Source of the DNA: Methylomonas sp.
GTDB lineage: Bacteria > Pseudomonadota > Gammaproteobacteria > Methylococcales > Methylomonadaceae
Assembly: GCA_026988195.1 (NCBI GenBank)
Contig: JALSLS010000496.1
Coordinates: 1 to 5,474 of the forward strand
DNA length: 5,474 nt
Direction of reading: 5' to 3'
Shown: positions 1-5,474 of the stretch, one piece after another
How the letters are laid out: each line of letters opens with the position of its first letter
How positions within the stretch are numbered: the stretch's first letter is position 1
Notes under the pieces: generated by a model
Told to the model about the DNA's origin: nothing
Database searches by the model: none
The model's input: the letters and a program-made list of their open reading frames with translations, nothing else
Program-made: the position numbers and the translations under genes

Positions 1-234
1 AATTATTGGCCAAGGTTGGGCTAAAGGACTACTCGGTATAAAAAAAACAATGATTGCAGAAGCTCCCATAGAAGCAACAATCATCGGGTACTCCGGCCAT
101 GGGGAAACAATTTTGGTGATTAAGGCAATAAAAAATATTGAACAAAAACAGGCAAGAAGAGAGAGTATTTTAAATTTAACACTCAAATTAACAGGATCAA
201 TAGTCAAATATTTTAGAAAATAAAATAGTTTCAT
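1..234 (-). CDS. HPP-family integral membrane protein (N-terminal part, cut by window edge)
   Basis: The minus strand reads open from an ATG at 234-232 to the window edge, giving 78 codons with no stop. After a short polar start (MKLFYFLKYLTIDPVN) there is a hydrophobic helix at about residues 20-41. A WPEYPMIVASMGASA stretch follows, then a second hydrophobic run and the motif PSSPLAQPW at residues 67-75. That GASA...P.SPLAQPW block is the signature of the HPP family (Pfam PF04982), multi-helix inner-membrane proteins; some members have been linked to nitrite transport, but the role of this one is unknown. The ATG is chosen because an in-frame TAG lies 13 codons upstream and no better start occurs between. 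No clear Shine-Dalgarno precedes it. The C-terminal half lies outside the window. The gene is divergent from the exosortase locus and probably unrelated to it, so it marks the left boundary. The plus strand is also open here (to a stop at 221-223) but its translation resembles nothing known. Confidence 0.85.
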   Translation of the reverse strand, partial: MKLFYFLKYLTIDPVNLSVKFKILSLLACFCSIFFIALITKIVSPWPEYPMIVASMGASAIIVFFIPSSPLAQPWPII

Positions 235-327
235 TAGGAATGTAAAAGTTAATAATTCCCAACCAATCTACCAGCCATTCACTAAAATTAAAATATTTAA
301 GTTAAATTTTATAGGGTAATTAACTCA

Positions 328-570
328 TTACAGCTGATTATTAACTACAAAATAAATACAACCTATAGGGAATACTGAGGAACAAAGTGCGTCAACAGCT
401 ATCGCTGCGTCTCCTACTTCGATACATCCTATAAATACTATTATCCATAAACTATGGTTAAAACCTTGCTTACTTTTTGTTACATCAATACTACAAAACC
501 ATACTGGGAGTCGTCTTAGTTTGCTAATAACTACATCTATCCTATGCTTATCAACATAATTACCATACAA
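328..570 (-). CDS. Doubtful small ORF, 80 codons, unrecognised
   Basis: A complete ATG-to-stop frame runs leftward inside the divergent intergenic region. The predicted protein has a basic N-terminal third (residues about 1-33, with KLRR) and a hydrophobic, Cys-containing C-terminal half (residues about 42-80), so it could have one or two membrane-embedded stretches. It matches no family I recognise. In its favour, an AGGG lies 8 bases upstream of the ATG, and it fills a gap otherwise empty of genes. Against it are the short length, the lack of recognisable motifs, and its overlap with the region that should hold the operon promoter and leader. It may be chance, or a remnant of a decayed gene. 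Confidence 0.2.
   Translation of the reverse strand: MYGNYVDKHRIDVVISKLRRLPVWFCSIDVTKSKQGFNHSLWIIVFIGCIEVGDAAIAVDALCSSVFPIGCIYFVVNNQL
455..470 (+). promoter_or_regulatory. Candidate sigma-54 (RpoN) -24/-12 promoter for the exosortase operon
   Basis: The sequence TGGTTAAAACCTTGCT has the invariant GG and GC dinucleotides with exactly 10 bases between them, the TGG start, and the TTGC followed by T. It lacks the CACG that completes the best -24 box. Transcription would start near 481, leaving a leader of about 130 bases before the ligase. XrtA/PEP-CTERM loci often encode a two-component pair, PrsK/PrsR, whose regulator is of the sigma-54 activator type, which makes such a promoter plausible here. 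Neither gene is in the window. The match is partial and could be chance. Confidence 0.35.
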
Positions 571-611
571 TCTACCCTGCGTCCCTGAGCCTAGCCACCA
601 ATCCTATACAC

Positions 612-2189
612 ATGATGCTCCACCAGTTAATTACAGTTATACAAAATAAATCACCTAATGCTGTAGCTATTATCCATAAAGACCAATATTGGAGCTATCA
701 AGAGCTTGAATTTCTGGTTCAGCAACAATCTCAAGCTTTGCTCGCCTTAGGTATGGAGAGTCAACAGCGTGTAGCTGTCTTCCTGCCAAAACAAATTGAA
801 ACCGTTAGCAGCTTCTTTGCAATATGCAAAGCGGGAGGGATATTTGTCCCTGTTAACCAAGTCCTTAAAGCAAATCAAGTACAGCACATTTTAATTGACT
901 GTACTGTGCAAGTTTTGATCACGTCTAAAAGTAGGCTAAACGGCCTACAAGCGACTCTAGTTAATTGCCCAGATCTAAAATATATTATCCTTGTTGACCA
1001 TAAAATATCTGGAACCAACTTTATTGAAGGTAAAAAAACACTCAGTTGGAGTGAATTTATAAACCATTCAGCTCCCCAAATATTGCCTAATTTAATTGAT
1101 ACATCTATTGCCGCTATCCTTTATACCTCAGGAAGTACAGGAAGGCCCAAGGGGGTTGTTTTATCTCATCGTAATATGGTCGCTGGTGCCGAAAGCGTTT
1201 CAGAATACCTTAATATTCAAGCAAAAGATAAAATACTGGCCGTATTACCCTTTAGTTTTGATTACGGCCTTAACCAGTTAATAGCTTCAATACTACAGGG
1301 TGCAAGCTGTATTTTACTTGATTATTTATTTGCTAGAGATGTGGTTAAAGCTCTCGCTAAATATCATATTACCGGTTTAGCTGCTGTTCCCTCATTATGG
1401 ACTCAATTGGCACAAATTGAATGGCCTAAGCAGGCTAATGAAAATTTACGTTTTATGACTAACTCAGGGGGAAAACTGCCTAAAACCATGTTGGACGCTA
1501 TATTAACTAAATCGCCAAAGAGTGAGTTTTATTTAATGTACGGTTTGACTGAGGCTTTTCGATCGACTTACCTGCCCCCAGATAAAATAAAATCACACCC
1601 AAACTCTATTGGTAAAGCTATTCCTAATGCTGAGATTATTGTCGTTAAAGACGATGGTAGCTTATGTAAGCCCAATGAAATTGGGGAGTTAGTTCATAAA
1701 GGCTCTTTGGTTGCTCAAGGCTATTGGAATGACCCTAAAAAAACAGCTGAACGCTTTAAACCTGCTCCCAATCAACTAAACCAACTGCCTTTCCAAGAAA
1801 TTGCTGTCTGGTCAGGAGATCAAGTTAAAATGGATGAAGAGGGGTATTTATATTTTATTGGTCGAAAAGATGAGATGTTAAAAACTTCTGGATACCGAGT
1901 AAGCCCGACTGAAATAGAACAGGTTATTTACAGTTCAAAGATGGTTAAAGAAGCCGCCGCTATAGGATTGCCAGATGATACTTTAGGACAGGTCATTTTT
2001 GCTATTATTAGTCTAAAAAATGACTATGAATTCGACCTTTCAAAATTAATCCAGCACTGTCACTCTCAATTAGCAAATTATATGGTTCCTGCTAAAATTA
2101 TTGTTATCCCTGACTTACCTAAGACTCCTAATGGTAAAATTGATAAAAATAAGTTAATTACCCACTATTCTTCTTTAACTCTCTCTTGA
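612..2189 (+). CDS. Acyl-CoA ligase (AMP-forming), exosortase A system-associated
   Basis: This is a 525-residue cytoplasmic enzyme of the ANL superfamily, which activates a carboxylic acid as an acyl-adenylate and then transfers it to CoA or a carrier-protein thiol. Visible motifs are the P-loop YTSGSTGRPKG at 171-181, the A5 motif MYGLTEA at 309-315, the ribose-binding Asp in WSGD (D403), the hinge block GYLYFIGRKDEMLKTSGYR at 411-429, and the catalytic Lys in PNGKID (K509). All key residues are present and the length suits the family. The pairing with the next gene, and xrtA downstream, points to the exosortase A-associated type (TIGR03098). Its natural acid substrate is not known. Two ATGs sit in tandem (612 and 615); the second gives an MLHQL start, which looks more like homologues. 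No Shine-Dalgarno precedes either. It is the first gene of the rightward operon, with 31 bp to the decarboxylase. Confidence 0.93.
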   Translation: MMLHQLITVIQNKSPNAVAIIHKDQYWSYQELEFLVQQQSQALLALGMESQQRVAVFLPKQIETVSSFFAICKAGGIFVPVNQVLKANQVQHILIDCTVQVLITSKSRLNGLQATLVNCPDLKYIILVDHKISGTNFIEGKKTLSWSEFINHSAPQILPNLIDTSIAAILYTSGSTGRPKGVVLSHRNMVAGAESVSEYLNIQAKDKILAVLPFSFDYGLNQLIASILQGASCILLDYLFARDVVKALAKYHITGLAAVPSLWTQLAQIEWPKQANENLRFMTNSGGKLPKTMLDAILTKSPKSEFYLMYGLTEAFRSTYLPPDKIKSHPNSIGKAIPNAEIIVVKDDGSLCKPNEIGELVHKGSLVAQGYWNDPKKTAERFKPAPNQLNQLPFQEIAVWSGDQVKMDEEGYLYFIGRKDEMLKTSGYRVSPTEIEQVIYSSKMVKEAAAIGLPDDTLGQVIFAIISLKNDYEFDLSKLIQHCHSQLANYMVPAKIIVIPDLPKTPNGKIDKNKLITHYSSLTLS

Positions 2190-2220
2190 TTAAAGTGATA
2201 GTTCAAATATACTTTATAAA

Positions 2221-3450
2221 ATGAATAAGCCTCAACATCATAACCGCCCCTTTTTTGCAGCCAAAGACAATGAGTTACTTATTGGCGGCATAAAACTAAG
2301 TCAGCTCAGCTTGCAGTTGGGGCAAACACCTTTTTATGCTTATGATAGACAACTTATTACACAACGAGTGGCTGAATTACGTCAGCAAATGCCCAGTGAT
2401 TTAAAAATACACTATGCGATAAAAGCCAACCCGATGCCAGCCTTGGTACAACATATGGCAACACTGGTCGATGGTTTTGATCTCGCCTCCTCTCAAGAAA
2501 TGCTTACTGCATTGGATACCCCAATACTTGCCAACAACATTAGTTTAGCTGGACCCGGAAAACGTCCTAAAGAATTAATACAAGCTATTGCAGCAGGTAT
2601 TACCCTTAATGTTGAATCATTTAATGAGCTAGAAGAAATTGCAAGGATAGAGCAAAAAATTGGGCTAGCTGCACATGTGGCGGTAAGGGTAAACCCAGCC
2701 TTTGAACTAAAAATGTCGGGGGTAAAAATGGGCGGTGGCTCAAAACCTTTTGGAATTGATGAAGAGCAATTACCTCTGTTATTAAAACAGATAAACACAC
2801 TTAACCTTGATTTTATTGGTTTTCATATATACAGTGGCTCTCAAAACCTAAAAGCTGAATCTATTATTGAGGCTCAACAAAAAAGCTTTGCTTTAGCAGA
2901 TCAGTTATCTGAGTATATCCCTCATTCAATGCATAAGCTTAATATTGGAGGAGGCTATGGAATACCCTATTTTCCGGGTGAAAAACCTTTAGATACCCAG
3001 AAAGTTGGGGATGCTTTAGCCAAATCTATGCAGGTCTTTAAATCTAAACACCCTCAAACTGAGGTTATTATTGAATTGGGACGTTATTTAGTAGGTGAAG
3101 CTGGTATCTATGTGAGTAAAATAATTGATAAAAAAGTTTCACGAGGACAAACTTATTTAATCGTTAATGGCGGCTTACATCACCATCTCGCGGCTTCTGG
3201 GAATTTTGGTCAAGTGATTAGAAAAAACTACCCTCTTGCCATAGGTAATAAAATTCAATCTAATTCAATGGAAAACGTAAGCATTGCAGGTCCGTTATGC
3301 ACGCCTCTAGATATACTGGGTGATAATATATCATTGCCTACGGCTGAAATAGGTGATTTTGTAGTTGTCTATCAATCAGGAGCCTATGGTTACTCAGCCA
3401 GTCCACATCAATTTTTAAGTCAACCTGAGTGTATTGAGGCTTTAGTTTAA
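2221..3450 (+). CDS. PLP-dependent decarboxylase, exosortase A system-associated
   Basis: This 409-residue fold-type III PLP enzyme is related to diaminopimelate decarboxylase (LysA). The N-terminal barrel holds the PLP lysine in HYAIKANP (K68), FHIYSGSQ at 201-208, and the phosphate-binding glycine loop NIGGGYG at 241-247. The C-terminal beta domain holds ELGRYLV at 285-291, the catalytic Cys in GPLCTPLD (C360, D364), and YQSGAYGYS at 384-392 with the PLP-contacting Tyr. The family is the exosortase A-associated type (TIGR03099), always found near the ligase encoded just upstream. True LysA enzymes have CES at the catalytic Cys and an RPxLY motif; here these are CTP and an unrelated HHHLAASG stretch, so diaminopimelate is unlikely to be the substrate. 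The actual substrate is unknown. The two enzymes probably build or load one small molecule used by the locus. The start at 2221 fits homologue length, though no Shine-Dalgarno is visible. Confidence 0.93.
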   Translation: MNKPQHHNRPFFAAKDNELLIGGIKLSQLSLQLGQTPFYAYDRQLITQRVAELRQQMPSDLKIHYAIKANPMPALVQHMATLVDGFDLASSQEMLTALDTPILANNISLAGPGKRPKELIQAIAAGITLNVESFNELEEIARIEQKIGLAAHVAVRVNPAFELKMSGVKMGGGSKPFGIDEEQLPLLLKQINTLNLDFIGFHIYSGSQNLKAESIIEAQQKSFALADQLSEYIPHSMHKLNIGGGYGIPYFPGEKPLDTQKVGDALAKSMQVFKSKHPQTEVIIELGRYLVGEAGIYVSKIIDKKVSRGQTYLIVNGGLHHHLAASGNFGQVIRKNYPLAIGNKIQSNSMENVSIAGPLCTPLDILGDNISLPTAEIGDFVVVYQSGAYGYSASPHQFLSQPECIEALV

Positions 3451-3541
3451 GAACGAAGGTTTATAATGCTCAGAAGTTTCACAACAGTACACCAGTCTCC
3501 ATACTCAAACCCTATTTAATTTTACATAAATCAATATAAAA
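3451..3541 (+). other. 91-bp gap between the decarboxylase and cysC
   Basis: This is the longest gap inside the operon. It contains a perfect TATAAT at 3462-3467, but no acceptable -35 hexamer lies at 16-18 bases upstream and there is no extended -10 TGn, so an internal promoter is only weakly suggested. No terminator hairpin is seen, so read-through from the decarboxylase into cysC is expected. The final 40 bases are AT-rich and lead into the cysC ATG without a Shine-Dalgarno. Confidence 0.5.
3466..3519 (+). CDS. Possible 17-codon mini-ORF in the gap before cysC
   Basis: An ATG at 3466 opens a 17-codon frame (MLRSFTTVHQSPYSNPI) ending at a TAA. It is preceded by GAAGG with a 6-base gap, the best ribosome-binding site in the window, whereas the large genes around it have none. 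It resembles no known leader peptide: there is no run of one amino acid and no following attenuator hairpin. It could be a translated spacer helping ribosomes reach cysC, a remnant, or chance. Confidence 0.2.
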   Translation: MLRSFTTVHQSPYSNPI

Positions 3542-4165
3542 ATGAATAAAGATAAGGAAAAATCAAGCAATGTTGTTTGGCATCAAGCCACTGTTAGCAG
3601 AAAGCGTAGAGAAGAAAAAAATCAACACAAATCTGCAGTTCTCTGGTTTACAGGGCTTTCTGGTTCAGGGAAATCAACTTTAGCTCATGCGGTTGAAGAA
3701 GCACTGTATAAGCTTGGATTAAATACTTTTGTATTAGATGGTGACAATGTTCGTCATGGCCTTAACAAAGATCTCGGTTTTAGTGATATTGATCGTAAAG
3801 AAAACATTCGACGTATTAGTGAAATATCTAAACTCATGCTAGAAGCAGGCATCATTACCTTAACCGCATTTATATCCCCTTTTAAAGCAGAAAGAGCCAT
3901 GGCAAGAAGCTTAATGCCTCATGGAGACTTTATTGAAATTCACTGCCAATGCCCTCTTGAAACATGTGAAACAAGAGATGTAAAAGGCTTATACAAAAAA
4001 GCAAGAAGTGGTGAAATAAAAGACTTTACCGGCATTTCTTCCCCTTATGAAGCACCCAGCAATCCTGAATTAAGAATTGATACCCATAGTTTATCCCTAG
4101 AAGAAAGTGTAGCTAAAGTAATACAACTTCTACAGACTCGACATATTATTCCAGCAACGAAATAA
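3542..4165 (+). CDS. cysC: Adenylylsulfate (APS) kinase
   Basis: This cytoplasmic P-loop kinase phosphorylates adenosine 5'-phosphosulfate with ATP to make PAPS, the universal sulfate donor. The 207 residues match a stand-alone CysC (Pfam PF01583). Visible are the Walker A motif GLSGSGKST at 38-46, the APS-binding block DGDNVRHGLNKDLGF at 66-80, DRKENIRR at 84-91, and FISPF with the characteristic serine (S112). The mobile lid region KGLYKKAR lies at 148-155 and the C-terminal FTGISSPYEAP at 162-172. All catalytic parts are intact. It is not fused to a sulfurylase (CysN) domain. It lies 91 bp after the decarboxylase and 8 bp before xrtA, so it is probably cotranscribed and coupled to xrtA. 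That context suggests PAPS for sulfating an exopolysaccharide or other product of the locus rather than, or as well as, cysteine synthesis. No sulfotransferase or cysND is in view. No Shine-Dalgarno precedes the ATG. Confidence 0.95.
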   Translation: MNKDKEKSSNVVWHQATVSRKRREEKNQHKSAVLWFTGLSGSGKSTLAHAVEEALYKLGLNTFVLDGDNVRHGLNKDLGFSDIDRKENIRRISEISKLMLEAGIITLTAFISPFKAERAMARSLMPHGDFIEIHCQCPLETCETRDVKGLYKKARSGEIKDFTGISSPYEAPSNPELRIDTHSLSLEESVAKVIQLLQTRHIIPATK

Positions 4166-4173
4166 ACCTTTTT

Positions 4174-5474
4174 ATGCACTTTGTTAAAAATAAGCAACTA
4201 ACTTTTCCAGTTTATATTATTTCAATTCTTTTAATTTCTGTTGTTATATTTTTTGACACATGGAAATCACTGGTTGAAATATGGATTCGTTCAGATACTT
4301 ATGCGCATGGTTTTTTGGTTATCCCAGGTAGTTTATGGCTGATATGGCAAAATAAATCCTTACACCCTTATTTACACCCAACAAAACCAAGCTTATTAGG
4401 TGTCATATTTATTATACTGAATGGTGTTTTTTGGCTATTTGCAGCCATGACTCAAATACTTGTTATTCAGCAACTTGCATTAGTTGGAATGCTTATTGGA
4501 GCTTATTGGTTTTACCTCGGAAATAATACAGTAAAGCAATTTATTTTCCCCATAGTATTCTTATATTTTATGGTGCCTGTAGGCGAATCTCAAATACTGC
4601 CTTATTTAATGGAGTTTACTGCTGACTTTACCATTGCTTTAATTCGCTTATCAGGCATGAGTGTCTATAGAGAAGGCCTGCATTTTACGTTAGTTTCTGG
4701 TAACTGGTCAGTTGTAGAAGCATGTAGTGGTGTACGCTATCTTATATCTTCAATAACCTTGGGGACTATCTATGCCTATATTACCTATCGAAAAAATTAC
4801 AAACGTGCCATCTTCATTTTGTGCTCAATCATTGTGCCTGTTTTTGCCAATGGCATGCGAGCCTACACTATCGTAATGATTGGCCACTTTAGCGACATGA
4901 AACTGGCAACAGGGGTTGACCATATTATCTATGGCGCCTTCTTTTTTGCTATTATTATTTTTATCATGTTTTACATTGGCTCTTTTTGGCGAGACCCTGA
5001 AATAGAACCAGAAAGCCTTTCAAAGGTAAAAGCATTACCCAACACATACACCCACAAAACAACCGGTATTGTTATACTTAGCATAATACTTTGTTTCGCT
5101 TTCTGGCCCTATAGCCATTATCAATTACAATCTCATTTTAAAGCACAAACAAGCATACCAGATTGGTCAATGAGCGCACAAAAGAACCAGTGGACTGAAG
5201 TATCAAAGCCTAATTGGAACTGGCAGCCAAAACTTCAGGGTACCACGACAGAGTCTTTACATTATTTTAAAAAAAATGGATCGATTGTAGGCTTATATCA
5301 AGCGAATTTTGGTGATGAGAAACAAGGAGCAGAACTTATTAACTCAAGTCATGCAATGGTTGCTATTGAAGAAAGAGATACTTGGCATATTATAAATCAA
5401 GCCAAATTGAGCATAAAGAGCGCTAAAAACAACAAACGAATTTCTACTGATAGCTTGACTATTAGGGGAGTATC
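4174..5474 (+). CDS. xrtA: Exosortase A with fused EpsI domain (3' end beyond window)
   Basis: This inner-membrane enzyme recognises the C-terminal PEP-CTERM sorting tail of exported proteins, cleaves it and is thought to transfer the protein to another molecule. The frame is open for 433 codons to the window edge. The N-terminal EpsH-type exosortase domain (about residues 10-270) has about eight hydrophobic helices and an early RSDTYAHGFLV block at 39-49. The catalytic residues are all present: Cys in VVEACSGVRYL (C184), Arg in ANGMRAY (R229) and His in GVDHIIYG (H250). Another helix at about 296-313 leads into a periplasmic EpsI domain, recognised by the W...W.P...G pattern at about 346-356 and by KQGAELI at 383-389. 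The exosortase-EpsI fusion is typical of the XrtA type (TIGR03109 with TIGR02914). The ATG at 4174 puts about ten residues before the first helix, as expected. It follows the cysC stop by 8 bp with no clear Shine-Dalgarno, suggesting translational coupling. Confidence 0.95.
   Translation, partial: MHFVKNKQLTFPVYIISILLISVVIFFDTWKSLVEIWIRSDTYAHGFLVIPGSLWLIWQNKSLHPYLHPTKPSLLGVIFIILNGVFWLFAAMTQILVIQQLALVGMLIGAYWFYLGNNTVKQFIFPIVFLYFMVPVGESQILPYLMEFTADFTIALIRLSGMSVYREGLHFTLVSGNWSVVEACSGVRYLISSITLGTIYAYITYRKNYKRAIFILCSIIVPVFANGMRAYTIVMIGHFSDMKLATGVDHIIYGAFFFAIIIFIMFYIGSFWRDPEIEPESLSKVKALPNTYTHKTTGIVILSIILCFAFWPYSHYQLQSHFKAQTSIPDWSMSAQKNQWTEVSKPNWNWQPKLQGTTTESLHYFKKNGSIVGLYQANFGDEKQGAELINSSHAMVAIEERDTWHIINQAKLSIKSAKNNKRISTDSLTIRGV

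Larger units (their letters stand above)
235..611. other. Divergent intergenic region (377 bp) between the HPP gene and the exosortase locus
   Basis: This gap must hold the promoters for both the leftward HPP gene and the rightward exosortase operon. The part nearest the HPP gene (about 235-320) is very AT-rich and includes an imperfect inverted repeat with 7-bp arms at 283-289 and 305-311. The part from about 380 to 600 is less AT-rich and has no convincing plus-strand coding frame. No tRNA, rRNA, riboswitch, insertion sequence end or strong rho-independent terminator was seen. A sigma-54-like element and a doubtful minus-strand ORF inside it are listed separately. Confidence 0.7.

Noticed and set aside
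2..223. Plus-strand open frame of 73 codons reaching a stop at 221-223
   Set aside because: The opposite strand encodes a clear HPP-family signature; the plus-strand translation matches nothing recognised.
283..311. AT-rich imperfect inverted repeat, 7-bp arms with a 15-bp centre
   Set aside because: In such AT-rich sequence this is expected by chance; there is no GC-rich stem for a terminator and no known operator match.
566..571. TACAAT as a sigma-70 -10 box for the ligase
   Set aside because: No acceptable -35 hexamer sits 16-18 bases upstream, so a promoter call is not supported.
1096..1281. 61-codon plus-strand frame inside the acyl-CoA ligase gene
   Set aside because: It lies wholly inside a strongly supported gene in another frame, has no recognisable motif, and is explained as a shadow.
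2493..2798. 101-codon minus-strand frame inside the decarboxylase gene
   Set aside because: It is antisense to conserved active-barrel coding sequence; its Ser/Pro/Ile-rich translation is typical of a shadow frame.
1..5474. CRISPR array, tRNA, insertion sequence or defence genes
   Set aside because: No regularly spaced repeats, no tRNA-like cloverleaf, and no transposase or nuclease motifs were seen on either strand.

Overview
The window is AT-rich DNA holding the start of an exosortase A (XrtA/PEP-CTERM) sorting and exopolysaccharide locus, most likely from a Gram-negative environmental proteobacterium. The gammaproteobacterial feel is an inference from gene content and AT-rich codon use. 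No species can be named from the sequence. XrtA loci occur in biofilm- and EPS-forming Gram-negative bacteria.

Layout: (1) Positions 1-234, minus strand, hold the N-terminal part of an HPP-family membrane protein that runs off the left edge. It is recognised from its GASA...PSSPLAQPW signature. (2) Positions 235-611 form a divergent intergenic region. It holds a candidate sigma-54 type -24/-12 element facing the locus and an unrecognised 80-codon frame on the minus strand. (3) From 612 rightwards, four plus-strand genes follow: the exosortase A-associated acyl-CoA ligase (612-2189), the exosortase A-associated PLP-dependent decarboxylase (2221-3450), a stand-alone adenylylsulfate kinase cysC (3542-4165), and exosortase A fused to an EpsI domain (xrtA, from 4174, open at the right edge).

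How the genes fit together: the ligase and decarboxylase form the conserved small-molecule module of XrtA loci, whose product is not established. XrtA is the inner-membrane cysteine transpeptidase-like enzyme that processes PEP-CTERM proteins, and its Cys-Arg-His catalytic residues are all present. CysC makes PAPS, the sulfate donor. Its position 8 bp ahead of xrtA suggests that sulfation of a polysaccharide or other product is tied to this locus, but no sulfotransferase is visible here.

Points worth a second look are the cysC insertion, the non-DAP active site of the decarboxylase, the possible sigma-54 promoter, and the lack of Shine-Dalgarno sequences before all the main genes. By contrast, a 17-codon mini-ORF in the gap before cysC has a good one.
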